Shown in pieces: positions 22,901 to 37,900 of a stretch of 64,000 bases of DNA. The first letter of the stretch is position 1; each line of letters opens with the position of its first letter. Origin of the DNA: Aspidapion aeneum. Its lineage: Eukaryota > Arthropoda > Insecta > Coleoptera > Brentidae. The position numbers and the translations under genes were made by a program. Where the stretch lies: contig OY755042.1 of assembly GCA_963576565.1 (NCBI GenBank), positions 96,652,185 to 96,716,184 on the forward strand, read 5' to 3'. The notes under the pieces were generated by a model that saw nothing but the letters and a program-made list of their open reading frames with translations, was not told where the DNA came from and made no database searches.

Positions 22901-25900
22901 TGTCCGACGGCTATTTTCCACCTCCTTCGATCCTGACAATCATCTTCTGTCAGGTTTTTTTGACTCATTTATTTTTGGATTGACTGTTGTGATTCCAGTT
23001 TAGGACGCCCTCTTTTTCTGCGCCCTATTGGTTGCCATTCTAGGACTTGCTTTGGTAAACTTTCGTCATTCATCCGTTGTACTTAGTCGTACCATATCAA
23101 TTGTCTTTTAGGAATGTCATCCGTGATGCTTCCCTCGATTCCCATTCTTTCTTTTATGGTATCATTTCTTATATGATCTTATTGCATCCATTTCGACAAT
23201 TTCCATTTTTGTTTTGTATTTTTGTGTTACGCGACAAGTCTCTATTCCATACAACAGCGTGCTTTTTACCAATGTTTTATATATGTTAAATTTCACATTC
23301 TTTTTTATCTCTCTGCTCTATAAAATACTGTTAAGACATCCAATAACCGTTTTTGCTTTTACTATTCTTTTGTCCAGTTCTTTACAGTCTGCTCTGTCTT
23401 ATCAAATGTGACACCCAAGTATACATACTCATTGCATGGAGATATTGTTTGTCCATTGTCTAGTTCTAACGCACTTGGTTTGTTTCCAATACATAAGTAC
23501 TGTGACTTATCCACGTTCACTGTTAACCCCCACTTTTTATATTCTTCCGTTAACTTTCTCATCATATACTCCATGTATTTTTTATTATTAGCTACAATAA
23601 CTTGGTCGTCAGCAAACTGTAGTGTGTATATGGTAAATCGGTCGTTAAGTTGTAATGGCCTTATGGGATATTCAGCGCTTTATACCACAAAAAAATATCT
23701 ATATTCTTTGTGCTTTATATTAATTAAATCTATTCTAGCCTATACTCTTTTTACGTTTATATATTTTTATTTTGTGGGTTTATGGGAAAATTCATTCACC
23801 TTATCCCCCCCCCCCCCCCCGAACGTATGCCACTGCTTTGTGCTCGCCTTGGCGGCAATTTGCCAACGGTAAAATTTGTAATTGAAACCATGCTTTATTT
23901 ACAATTACTCGTATTTTGGTCTCGGATGCCCTACAACTCGCCGCCGATATTTTATAAAACCATGAGTATTTATTACCGAGGTTCAAAACGACTTTCTACA
24001 TCTATAAAACACGACCACAAACTGCAACGAATTTAAAGAAGACGTTAAATTTAAATCTCAGGAAACCTTGTTGTTAAACAATGAAAAATTACAGTGACGA
24101 GTATAATAACAACTTCGGACACACTAACATCACGATAAAGTTAACATTTAAAATTCTTTATTTAAAGTACATCTGTAATCACCGCATTTCACCATGATCA
24201 GACAAATAGTTTAATAGTTAAACGTGATTATATCGTCCCCTTAGTACAACAACTAAACAACACTTATAATACGATACTGTATATAGTAATACAACCATGT
24301 ACGTTTAATAATAAATATATATAAAAATTTCACAGTTCTCTCCCTTAAGCGAACACCTCCAATAAGCGGACAAAATTGACGAAACCGTGAGTGTCCGCTT
24401 ATAGGAGGTTTCACTGTATATACCTTTTTTCTTGTACGGTCGCCAACTTTCTTGATGTCATCCTAAAATTGCCAAAACTCATCTGGAAAGCTCGGAGTTT
24501 CAGCAAGCTTTAAAAACTGCTAAAGAAAATCGTTTAACAAATCATATTGCTTATTTGAAGTCATGCGGTGTTGCCAAATAATGCACTGTTTCTTAGTATT
24601 CTACAAATCTGACACACATAAAAGGACATTAAAAAAGTGGGTGAGTGTACAACTCGCTTATTCGGTCTTTAGTCAGTCAAACTTGCCACCTAAGAGTCGC
24701 CCTTATAATAGAACGTCCCATCTTATCTGTATCACAAGCTGATGATACACTTCACGAGAGAACAACCCTATCGGTGGAGAAGGTGATGGATCTGTTGGAG
24801 CTCTGTCTCCGTAACTCTTACTTTCAAGTGAAAGATGAGTTTTACGCCCAAAATGATGGACTCCCAATGGGTTCGTCTCTTTCGTCAGTGGTAGCAAACA
24901 TCTACATGGAGTGGTTCGATACATGGATGACACATTTATTATATGGCCGGAAAATTATGACAAACTACAGAATTTTCTACACCATCTGAACGGTATTGGA
25001 CCAACAATCAAATGCACCATGGAAATTGAAAAAGATTCGGCCTTACCTTTTTTGGATGTTCTGGTCAAACGATTCGACAGAAACATTCAAACCACTAGAT
25101 ATAGGAAACCTACACACACGGGACAGTACCTAAATTTTAAGTCTAATCATTCTGTTGCTACAAAACAAGGAGTTATAAGAAGTTTGTATTTAAGAGCCGT
25201 AAATATTTGTAGTAATAATGAAGAATTAACCACAGAAATTAACAATATTAAAAAGGACTTACAACATAATGGTTATTCCGAGAAATAAATAAACTCAACG
25301 AATAATAATCCGTTGGGTGTTATTAACATTCCATATGTTCAAGGGATTTCAGAAAACATAAGACGAATAGCCAAGCACTATAATATAAAAACAGTATTTT
25401 CATAGGGAAATACAATAAAGAGTTTTGTAACTAAACCAAACCAGAAAATCCCTCAAATAATAAGGAATGTATTTACCAAATCCCGTTTGAGTGTGGAAAA
25501 TCATATGTAGGTGAAACGAAACGCCCTCTTCAGGTTAGAGTAAATGAACATCTAAAAAGTACTCAATTAGGGGATATTGAAAAATCCGGTTTAGCGGATG
25601 ATGCATGTTCAAATGATCACAGGATTCAGTGGTCAGAAGCTAAAGTTTTGCATAAGGAGTCGCATTGGCGAAAACGAAATTTATTGAAGCTGCGTTTATA
25701 ATGCAGAATAAGAAGAAGTTTTCAGTCAACCAAGCACGGACATACCAAACATATGGAAACCACTCCTTAAGAAAAACATTATAATAATAATATAACAGGA
25801 TTAAGAAGGGGGCGGGCCGTCACACCTGACTGCACACCTAGTGGTACAAGTAGTAGCCTAGAGACTAGATTGTTTAGTTTACACTTGAAAACGGTTAGAG

Positions 25901-28900
25901 ATACTTACTAACCGAAACGTCGTGTTTAAAATAAATAAAGACAATGGAAGTCCGAAATTTTATTTCTAAGCTATGTCATGTTTTGAAACGAGGTAAAAAA
26001 AATGACACCTTTTTTGACGTTTGCTGAAAAATCAATATATATTTTAACTATTTTATTAATACATTGTTTTTTAATTTTATTTGCTTTTACTAAAATATTG
26101 ACAAAAAAATCATAATCTACACCTCTGTGAACGGTATTTCATCGTTTAACGCCCATAAATTCGAAAATATTGTCACGAGGGGGTCACCAATTGATGACGT
26201 TTTGATGACGTATTTATTGAACCACTATTTCGAAACTTTTTGCACGAGAATTCGTCTCGGGTGTCGCAGCGATAAGTTTGACGTAGGGTATTGGAAGTCC
26301 CGTAACGATTACGCAGTTTAATACTGATACTGATACGGGCAAATAAAAAGAGCTGCTTTTTTAGCTTAATAATATAAGCTACCTAAAATAATATTTAGTT
26401 TAATTTTGTTCTTCAGTACAAGGCTGACCAACCACCCTGTAAAATTTTTCACTCTCATTTTTTTCTGTGATAAAACAACTCTCTTGGTTTTACTTTCTAT
26501 GTGCAGACACATTATATGGCCAGTTCAAAAGTGGAACAAATTAGATAAGATAGTTGCACATACCAAGTCTCTCTGTTTAAGGAATCGCCGGAGAAAATCT
26601 CATTTTTTTCTCCTAGATATATTCAAATTAAATTTGCATAGCAGTTCACTAAAAATAGGAAAAAAATAGGCCTTACCATGAACAAAATAAATTGAAACAA
26701 GAGCAGCTTTAACGGTGTTTCGACGTTTTTTTCTGGAAAGCTCGGAAAGTACTCAAAAAAAGAAAGAAAGCTTTTACTCCGAAAGTACTCAACTTTTTAA
26801 GAAAATATTAATATTATCTTTGCAAAGATACTACTACTATGTCGGTTTAGAACGTTTTTCTACGGTGTCCGACGCATATTCTGCACCTCCTTCGATCCTG
26901 ACAATCATCTTCTGTCAGGTTTTTTTTGACTTATTGATCTTTGGATTGAGTGTTGCCATTCTAGGGTCACTGCATCCTGGAAGCCTATGGCCATTCTAGT
27001 TTAGGACGCCCTCTTTTTCTGCTCCTTATTGGTTGCCATTCTAGGACCTGTTTTGGTCTTTCGTCGTTCATCCGTCGTACATGCTCGTACCATATTAGTT
27101 GTCGTTTAATGATGTCATCTGTTATGCTTCCTTCGATTGCCATTCTTTCTTTTATGATCTCATTTCTTATATGATCTGTTCTAGATATTCTCATTGATTT
27201 TCTTATTGCATCCATTTCGAAACTTTCCATTTTTGATTTGTATTGTTCTGTTATGCCACAAGTCTCTGTTCCATACAACAGCGTGCTTTTTAGCATTGTT
27301 TCATATATGTTAAATTTTACTTTTTTTTATCTCTCTGCTCCATAAAATACTGTTAAGACATCCAAAAAACTTTTTTGCTTTTACTATTGTTCTTTCCAGT
27401 TCTTTACAGCCTGTTCCTGTCTTACCAAATGTGACACCCAAGTATACATACTGATTGCATGGAGATATTGTTTGTCCATTGTCTAGTCTCACTCACTTAA
27501 TTCGTTTTCAATACATAAGTACCGTTTCTTGTCCACGTTCACTATTATCCCCCACTTTTGGTATTCATCTGTTAACTTTCTCATTATATACTCCATGTCT
27601 TCTTTATCATTAGCTACAATTACTTGGTCGTCAGCCAACTGTAGTGTGTATATGGTAAATCGATCGTTAAGTTGTATTCCCATGCCGTGTACTTTACGTT
27701 TCCAGTTTTTTAGACCTACTGCGATATATATTTTAAAAAGAGTTGGAGATATACAACATACCTGTCTTAAGCCTTTCGTTACCAGGAATTCTTTATGCAA
27801 AGATACACAGCATTAATTCTCAATCTGGTCTTTTTCTGCACATTCTACTTAAACAACAATTTTAAGTCTTCCCAATTTTCTCAGGAAATAAGGATTTTGC
27901 CTAAAAAAGTGTATTACACTTTTTGTAGATAACAATAAATAAATACAAGTAGTTCTTCGTAAATAACGGGATGTGAGTTTAGACTATGTATTACTCAGTG
28001 TTCAAATCGGCCAAGCAAAGCAGAAACCTAGTAAGTCAAAAACTAGTGTTTTGGGAAATAGAGTTTAAAGTTTATTTAACTACATACTAACTATAGTTTA
28101 TTTAACAACATACTAACTACATACCTTCCTTGTTTTTCAAGATAGCCACATTCTAGAAAAACTGGCTGGCGCCGTTTTTTACGGCGATTTCAATGGTATA
28201 AAAATCTTATTTTCGAGTAAGTCGAGTTACTAGGTTTTTGCTTTGCACGGCAGAAATTGTAAGTAACACTCCAGTAGCGTCCGTAAAAAAAATCCTTTTT
28301 ATGTTATATTTTATTCAATATTTGTAAAAACTGAGCATTTTATAGAAAAAATATGTATAATGTTTAATTAAAAGGGTAGAACTAAGTAGAGTTTCGTTGA
28401 TGTATAACTAAGTAGAGTTTAGTTGAAAAACAACGGTACAGTGACCTCAATAAATAAAGGTTTTTTTTTTAATTTGCCGCGTCCCGTTTTTTTTCCGAAA
28501 ATTATCTGCATTTTTTTAAAACTTTTTTGCCTGCGGCGCAATTTTTTTATTTTTTAGTAGTTTTTTGATATTGCAAAAATTTTCTTCTGCGCCGCCATTT
28601 TTTTCGGAAAGTACTTAATTTTTCAAAAGTTTTCGCCTAAAACGCGTTTTCCTATAAAACATTTTCTGCAAAGCGATTTTTTTTTCTAAAAAGTAGCCAC
28701 CTAACATTTCTTCTGCTCCGTAATTTTTTAAAATTTTTCGGATTATAGGTACCTATATGTATTAAGCGTGGGGTCAAGCCCCCTAAAATTGCTTGACTGA
28801 TTGCGGCCCTGATTAATTCGTTTGATAATATTTATATTTTTCGTAAAGTCCATCAGTTTTCTGTTGCACAATTTTTTCAAGAATTTTTAAACAGAGAAAG

Positions 28901-31900
28901 TCCAGCTGATGACAATCGCCTTAACGTGTTGTCACACACACATATTTAATTTAATCATATGAAATTCATGCGAAGGTAAAATTTAATGTGTACTTGAACT
29001 TGGTTGACATTTTCAATAAAAGATTAATATGCTTCTCTCTTCAGACAAAAAAACACACACTTAAAAAAATAGGTCACAAAATAGAAGTAAAGAAAACAAA
29101 ACTTATCAATATTGACTACCTAACTTAGGAGGTAGGCAGAGTTCTGAAGTATGGAAATTCATTTCTACAGTAAAAACCCAACAAAAGAAAAAGTAAACAT
29201 CCAGATCATCAAACCAGAACAATGGACAGAACACTACAAGGGACTGCTGCAGGAGACGAGAACCGAATATCTGGCAGCCTCTCCGAGGAATCTGGAAGAA
29301 GGGTAGTATTAAAAAGCTTAAATCCAGAAAAGCTAGCCGGACCTGGAGGAATATATCAGAGAAACTACTCGAAAATCTCACATATATTATTAATCAATGC
29401 ATAAACGGACATCCAGTACCTGATGATTGGAAAATTGCATTCATATCCTCAATATATAAAAAAGGAAACAAGCTGGATTGTAACAATTACAGAGGAATTT
29501 CAGTAACTAGTACTCTAAGTAGATTGTACAGTAGGATTCTTAGAGATCTAATAGAGAATGATTTTTATGAACAAGAAGAAGAAGAGGAAAGTGGGTTTCG
29601 TGCAGGCAGATCTTGTAGTGATAATGTGTTTTGTCTTAAACAAGTAATTGAAAAAAGGAGCGCCAGAAATATAGAGCCTCATGTTACCTATGTGGACCTA
29701 CAAAAAGCATATGATACCGTTCCAGTAGAAAAACTATGGACAGTGTTAGAGCAGACTAATATCAATCATACATACATAAACGCGTTAAAAGAACTATACA
29801 AAGGGTCAAAATCTAAAATTAAAATTGGAAATCGACTTTCAAAAGAATTCCTGGTAAGAAAAGGCTTAAGACAGGGATGTTGTATCTCTCCAACTCTTTT
29901 TAAAATATATATCGCAGTAGCTCTAAAAAACTGGAAACGTAAAGTGCACGACATGGGAATACAACTTAACGACTGATTTACCATATACACACTACAGTTT
30001 GCTGACGACCAAGTAATTGTAGTTAATGATAAAGAAGACATGGAGTATATGATGAGAAAGTTAATGGAAGAATACCAAACACTGAACGTGGATAAGACAC
30101 AGTATACTTATGTATTGGAAACGAATCTAGCGAATTAGAACTAGACAATGGACAAGTAATATCTCAATGAGTATGTATACTTGGGTGTCACATTAGATAA
30201 GACAGGAACAGACTGTAAAGAACTGGAAAAAAGAATAGTAAACGCAAAAAAGGTTATTGGATGTCTTAACAGTATTTTATGGAGCAGAGAAATAAAAAAG
30301 AATGTAAAATTTAACATATATAAAACAATGGTGAAAAGCACGCTGTTGTATGGAATAGAGACTTGTCGCGTAACAGAAAAATACAAAACAAAAATGGAAA
30401 GTGTCGAAATGTGTGATCAATGAGAACATCTAGAACGGATCACATAAGAAATGAGATCATAAAAGAAAGAATAGGAATCGAGGGAAGCATAACGGATGAC
30501 ATCACTAAAAGGCAACTGATATCGTACGGCCATGTACAACGGATGAACGACGAAAGATTACCAAAGCAGGTCCTAGAATGGCAACCAATAGGGCGCAGAA
30601 AAAGAGGGCGTCCTAAACTAGAATGGCAACAGTCAATCCAAATATCAATGAGTCAAAAAAATCTGACAGAAGATGATTGTCAGGATCGAAGGGGGTGGAG
30701 AATAGGCGTCGGACAACGTAGAAAAACGTTCTAAACCGACTAAATAAAATAAAAAAAACTACCTTACCTTGGCATTTCTCTTATTGGATAATTTGCGGAG
30801 TTCTGATATTATCATTAACGCCAGTTTTGTAGTCAACACAGAGTCTTAAACTGCCATAAGATTTAGAAATTACAACTAATACCGAACCCCAGTCGCTGTG
30901 AATTACCTTAGAAATTATTGTTGCGGCTTCGAAACTGTTAACTTTGTCCTTGAGGGCATAAAGAGGACACTTTAAAATTTGATAATAGTTCAATTCATTC
31001 ATTCAAGTTTTTAAATAAATGAGTTTTCAGTATCTGGCGCGATTTGGCATCTATAATGTGGTTATTTGGTCCCAATTTAATGTATCACCGCTAACGGTTT
31101 CAATTTTATAATACCGACATGATAACTAAGAAATTCTAAAAAAAAACAATTTGTTGAGGTGATTCTAAAATGATAATTTTAGCTTGTAATGTAAAATCAG
31201 TTTCGACTTGATTTTAAACTTTTAAATCTTACTTTACAAGTCGATATTTCAGTTATTGTTGAATTACTTCTTCACTAAGAAACTTCAATATACATTGAAG
31301 ATGATTATTGACTAATTGGTTTTCTTGACAAACCGTTGACGTTATCATGCTCTGAACTTTTTCAGCATCCCATAGATTACAAGATAAATTTTGATGAAAT
31401 ATTCTGAAACTTTTCATCACTCATCAACAATAACTGACAGCAACCCTGAGATTCCAACACTTGTTCAAAATGCATAAATAAATAAAAATGATTCCTAAAG
31501 TGATGAAACCCACAAATAATTATTAATATTGCCGGCATCATAAATATAACTAAAAAAATCAGCTAGAAGAGAACTTATTTGACATTTTTTGTGGTATTAT
31601 AGAATATTTTCAGTTTTGTTCTTTATTGACAGGTAAAGGACATGAAAGACGAGCTGCTAAAAGCGGAAGATGTCAACGTCATAGTTGTAGACTGGGCGGG
31701 GGGTAGTCTACCACTTTACACGCAAGCCACTGCAAATACGAGACTGGTGGGGCTGGAGCTTGGATATCTCATAAACTACTTAGTTGTAAGTACATGACTA
31801 TTAGTGTAAATGCTATATACACATATCGAAGAGTGCAGGAATTGCTTAGGAGACTGAGAAACTGATATAGAAGGCGAAGAGAAGTTAAAACTTATAGAGT

Positions 31901-34900
31901 TACTAAAGGAAAAAGAAAGACTCTTTTATTTTATGTGTTAAAGTCGAAGAATCTCCAATTTTCACAAAATAATAAAAAAAGGAAACAAAAAATATATCAA
32001 ACAATGCCGATAAAACTAAGGTCCGAAAACAGAGATACGATGTAAGAAAATCATAGTTTAGTTTTTCCATTTTTTTAGGAAAATTATGAGATGGATCCAA
32101 AAAATGTTCACATTATTGGTCACTCTTTGGGTGCCCACACGGCGGGGTACGCAGGTGCCATGGTTCCAGGACTAGGAAGGATAACAGGACTGGATCCTGC
32201 TGAGCCTTATTTTCAGGTTTGTGTATTTCTTTGTAGTGATGTTGCAAAACATTGAAGTTTTTCTTTAGAGAGGGGATCAAACTTACCCCTCAGAAAACTT
32301 TGTCAAAAATAAGTTTGTGCCGTCAAGCTTAGTTCAGACCCGCATGGCATCTGCATACATGCATAATTTTTTTCCATCTTTTAAACGCAGATTTTTAAAA
32401 AATAATAACACTTCAAAGATGACTAAATAGCAATTCAAACCATATAATATACGTATATAATTCAAACCAGGACTCACTTGATTCCCAATTAGGGGTTACA
32501 TCTACCTATTCCGGCTGTTCCAAATATATTTTTAATATTATTAAGCAAAAACGGATAAATTAAGAAAGAGTTGATCAATAAACAGGCACTTTTAAAAATA
32601 TGATTTTATTTTAGGGGATGCCGTCTCATGTAAGATTGGACCCTTCAGATGCTGAATTAGTAGATGTCATTCACACTGATGGCAAGGGAATCATCTTTTT
32701 AGGTAAGTTTATAAATTATAGTCATAATTTTTGTTAATATCTTTTTATTAATACCTGTGATAGTACTTTAGACATTTTTGTGAAATTTCGTACACGAAAA
32801 AAATAATTTTTGATAACTAAAAATACGTTAAGAGGTTTTTAAATAATAAAATAGTTTATTTGTTCAAAGGTTACGGTATGTCTCAACCCTGTGGCCATCT
32901 AGACTTCTACCCTAATGATGGTAAAGAACAACCAGGCTGTGATATCACTCAAACTCCGTTGGTACCTTTAACTCTTATCAGGTATGATAATAATTAGAAC
33001 TTATAGTAGTGTGCAATATTAAGCAGGACCTTAAGGAACTGAGTTCAAAAAACAGAATATAAATATTGGATACTGACCTCGACTAGGCATACATGAGTGA
33101 TAAAATTGCGAATCTTCAGAGAAAAAAGAGTTTACACCAGCAACATCAAGGAATTGAAATCTAGATTACTCTCAAGAAGGGGCATTATCTCCTTGTTAGT
33201 GAACGAACGTCCTACCTTCTTTTTTAGTAGGGACTTATTGAAATAAAGCCATGTAGTAGTGTCAGGCAGTATTTTGACATATTTACATTGCACGATGACA
33301 GTTCATCTTTCAAAATTGACATACCAAAGTCGAATTGAAAACTAAGTCGTTTATTTATCTATAATTAAAGTCGACAGTATTTATTTCGGTTCGTCTAGTA
33401 AACAAAATCCTTATGTTAAAAGATTAGCTGTCATATTCCAATAAAAATGGTCAAAATACGGCCTGACACTATTGTGGCGCTGCATACAGGTAACACAAAA
33501 ACCAAGCGTAAATCAAAATGTCTTCCAAACGATAGAGTCTAGGTAAATACATTGTTAAATTAAAAGACCTCACGGAATAAACCAAAAGACACCAAATAAT
33601 ATTCACAATCTAATTGGGACCCCTGTAAGCACTTTACTTTATTTTAGATTTTTCACTTTTATTTAACTTTTTGAGAATTGTCACCTTTGGCTGCAATTTT
33701 AATACTGATCTGATATAATTCAAGAAATCGAATTTATATTACGAAACTCGGGCAATGTGTTTCCAAGCTAATTTTCTCGATCCAAGTCCATATAAGGTAA
33801 TACTTTGCTTCGATGCTACGAAGATATCAAATCCAGAGCCTCAGGATTTTCACCTTTCATGCTTTTGAGCTTCCGATCTGGCCAAATTTTAAAAAGCGGG
33901 AATTCTTCTCAACGTCTCTTTTGGGTTAATCAATTTATTTCATTTGTAATTTTGTGATCGACAGAATCGGAACTGTGCTCTCTAGTCAATAATAGGTGAT
34001 AGTTTGAGTTTAGGTTCTTTCATATTAACTTTTTTTTATCATTTTTATTTTCACTCTTATTTTTTTATTATTTGGTTTAAATACTACTTGTTCATCATCG
34101 ACTAGTTTCTCAATATTTTTTATTATTTTTTAAAATTTATTATTTTAAATTCAGTATTTTAAATTTTGGTTTTTATTATTTTATTTTAAAAGTATTTTAT
34201 TTATTGTTGTGATTTTATTTTTATATTCTTGCTTCAATAATACTTGATTACTTGTGTATTTTCTACCTATATATAAAGTTGGTGAATGCCTCCAAGGATG
34301 CATATGAGAGTGATAAAAAAGCTGCTACATATATTCCGAGTATCGTCGAAGGCCACTTTTTTATCACAATAAGTTTTACTTGTTTTAGAGATGGGCTAGA
34401 AGAAGCGTCAAGAGTATTGGTAGCATGTAACCATGTGAGAGCCATAAAACTATTTATTGACAGTATAAATACCCAATGCCCCTACATAGGTATGTCAAAA
34501 AACCTTCTAATTATTTTTTTGAGGTTTTTAATATTTTAGGTTAGGAAATACTTCCAATTTTGACCACAACAAAAAAGATAGATTACTAACCACAGAAATA
34601 GAAGAGTTTAGTTAGGCTACCTTAGAGTCCCTGTATGTTGACATATTTGGAATTCAAATATGTCAACATACAGGGACTCTAGGCTACCTAAACCAATTAT
34701 CCGCTTTTTCAAAGGAAATGTCAAACGCATGGTTTTTATTTTGGTTGGTTGTAAAACCCAATCCCTAGCTGTACTATATCTGGGGCAGATACCAATTACT
34801 TTTATTTAAAACAAAATTTCCTAACAACAGTGAAAGAGTTGCCCACCATTTAATTTAGTGTAAAACAACTGTCAAAATCTATGTAGGGTTTTTCTTGAAA

Positions 34901-37900
34901 ACTACTGTAGTGTCTGGTGTCTGTATTTTTTAGGCAGACAGTGCTCCAGTTTTAAGCAATTTATGTCAGGGAAATGCTTCGGCTGTAAACCCGGAATGTC
35001 GTGTGCCGTCATGGGATACAAAGCTGACACGTCATTGGGATTGCTCGAAAACGAAATTCAGCCGCATGCCAAACTGCAAGAAGCCGTGGGAAATAAATAT
35101 TTTCTTACCACTGGAAGGGATTATCCATATTGTCGTAAGTGAACGGGGCTTAACAGTTTTTTGACCATACAACAACTCAATTTAAACGTGATGGTCGTCA
35201 AGCTAATCCAAACAGGGGGTTTAACAATCTTTTTAAACTTGGAATATCTCCATATTACATTTTTAAATCTAGATTTAAAAAAATCAACTTCACAGGCAGG
35301 CAGACACTCAACGAACACAAAATATTAAAATGGAACAGTATATTTTATTGGGACTGAGGGTACAAACTTACATACTACGATATTATGTACCATTAGTGGA
35401 TATGATGCTAAAGAATCTTTGAATTTTAGAAATAGAAGTTTCAAAGATTTCAAAATCTTTGTTGTAGCTATTATAAGTTCTGCATATAACATGGAAAGAA
35501 GTGCAGTTTCCGAGTCCTTTGCAAAAAAAGTTTAAATTCTGTCTGGAAGATAAGCGAGGGACTATTAATTTTGTTTAATAAGTCAGCGCAGTCAATCCCG
35601 TAGCCTTTCTTCAGGTAACCCTGGGGAAGATAAGTAATATGAGTTTTAAAATATAGTAAATCTCTCGATCCTTTGGAGATCTTCAATATGTGTGTTGTAC
35701 CTTGATGACCAAACAAAGAAGCATTCCCTAATTTTGACCTAACAAACGAAAATAATAAAGTTTTTAGAGTTGTAATGTTTTGAAACTCACGACTTAGTAT
35801 AGCAATAAATCCTACAGTCTTGAATGTTTCTGAGACAATGCTTGTAAATGATAATTTGCTATCAAAAGTTCCTCCTAGGTCCTGAAAAGATTCTGTTCTA
35901 GACAAGATTGTTTGATTTAGTGAGTAGTTAAATAAAATTGAATGTTTAAAAAATGAAGGATACTACCTGACATTTGTCATTGTTCAGAGAAAATTTATTG
36001 GAGGTGCACCAAGCAGTCACAGTGTCCAAATCCTTTTGAAGCCTTAGACAGACTAGAACTGAGTTTATGCGGAAAAGTAACTTGAGACCATCTGCATATA
36101 GTAAAAGAATTGACTCCAGTTTAAGACACACATCATTAATCAAAACAACAAATAATAAGGGGACAAGGACGGAGCCTAAGGAAACTCCAGAGAAAGAGCT
36201 GTAATCAAGGGAGTTAATTCCATTTACTGAAAAAAATTGTTTTTGATCAGAGCCATGATTTTGAAAGGTTTAGAAGTTTGTCTGAAAAACTAAATAATTT
36301 AAGTTTTTTTTTAATAAGATTTGATGATTCAGTTTGTCAAACGCTTTAGACAGAACGGCAGTTATTATGTCCAATTCAGAAGAGTTGTCTAATCTCTGCA
36401 ATAGTTTGAGTAGTTTATTCGTTCGCGTCCTTTGAAAGTTTAAATTCTGTCTCGAAGATAAGCGCGGGACTAGAAAATTAATTTTGTTTAATAAGTCAGG
36501 GCAGTCAATTCCGTAGCCTTTCGTCAGGGTAACCCTGGGGAGCATAAGTACTATGAGTTTTTTAATATAGTAATTTTAAAAATCTTCTCTTGATTCTTTT
36601 GAGATCTTCAATATGTGTGTAGTACTCCGATGACCAAACAAAGAGGCATATTCTAATTTTGACCTAACAAACGAAAATAATAGTTTTAAGAGTTGTAATG
36701 TTTTGAAACTCACGACTCAGTATAGCAATAAATCCTACAGTCTTGGATGTTTCTGAGATAATGTAAATGATAATTTGCTAACAACTGTTACTACTAAGTG
36801 GTACAAAAAGAGTCTGTTCTAGACAAGATTGTTTGATTTAGTAAATAGTTAAATAAAATTAGATGTTTTAAAAGTACAGGAAGCCTGGCCTGGCATTTGT
36901 CAATGTTCATGGAAATTTTATTCGAGGTGCACAAATCCTTTTGGAGTCCTAGACAGTCTTCAACAGAGTTTATGCGGAAAAGTAACTTGAGATCATCTGC
37001 ATATAGTAAAAGCATTGACTCCAGTTTAAGGCACACATCATTAATAAAAACAACAGATAATAAGGGACCAAGGACGGAGCCTGAGGGAACTCGAGAGGAA
37101 GAGTTGTAATCAAGGGAGTTAATTCCATTTACTGAAACAAATTGTTTTCGACCAGAGAGCCATGACTTTAAAAGGTTTAAATGTTTATCTGAAAATCCAA
37201 ATAATTTTAAAATAAGATTTGATGATCCATGTTATCATCAACGGACAGATTGGTAGTTATTATATCCACTCTATCTCTCTATAGTAATTCGAACGTATGA
37301 CAAAGATACAAGCTTTCGCGACGTTTAAGGATAAGTTCTAAAAGAAATATGCTTCGCTCCATATTATTTGTGATAATGTTCTCTATCATGCCTGCAAGGG
37401 GTCGTATTTCCGTCTTAGTTGCTGGTTCAAAGGACATATCACATAACATGGAAGATTATATTTTGTCTCAGCTTCTTTTTTTCATTCCCTGTCTAAACCT
37501 ACACGTCAATTTAATGTATTTCTTTTTTTTTTAGAACAAATGTACAGAGTTACAGTCGACTTAGCTCACCCTGTATATGCCGAAGACTGGGTCCAAGGAC
37601 GCCTCAAGGCTTCAATGTACAGCCCCAATGGAGTAATTAGGGCGGATCTTAGCCCTGCTGAGACTAAATTGGAACACGGGTCCATTTATACTACTGTCGT
37701 ACCGCATTCTGTTGATTTAGCAGGTAAGAGATTCTATTTCATGATTTCTTCTAATTATGAGGCTAGTTAAAAATACTCTAGACAAGTTATCGGGAGTATA
37801 TCTGTCAAATGAACACACACCCTTCGGTTACACACTCCTTCGCCTGTCTGGAATTACACTATAATTCTCTTTCATATTTATTTTTTAGGGTCTATAAGAA

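Larger units (their letters stand above)
24735..25967 (+). mobile_element. Penelope-like element, 5'-truncated, with internal deletion
   Basis: It reads RT motifs ([29 protein letters not shown]), the thumb ([24 protein letters not shown]) and then a GIY-YIG endonuclease region ([31 protein letters not shown]). The spacer between MEWF and YMDD is missing and later frames are shifted. A second copy lies at 60303-61080. Confidence 0.88.

Noticed and set aside
37349..37534. 61-codon frame just before lipase exon 10
   Set aside because: It is in intron sequence ending in the T-rich acceptor tract of exon 10.
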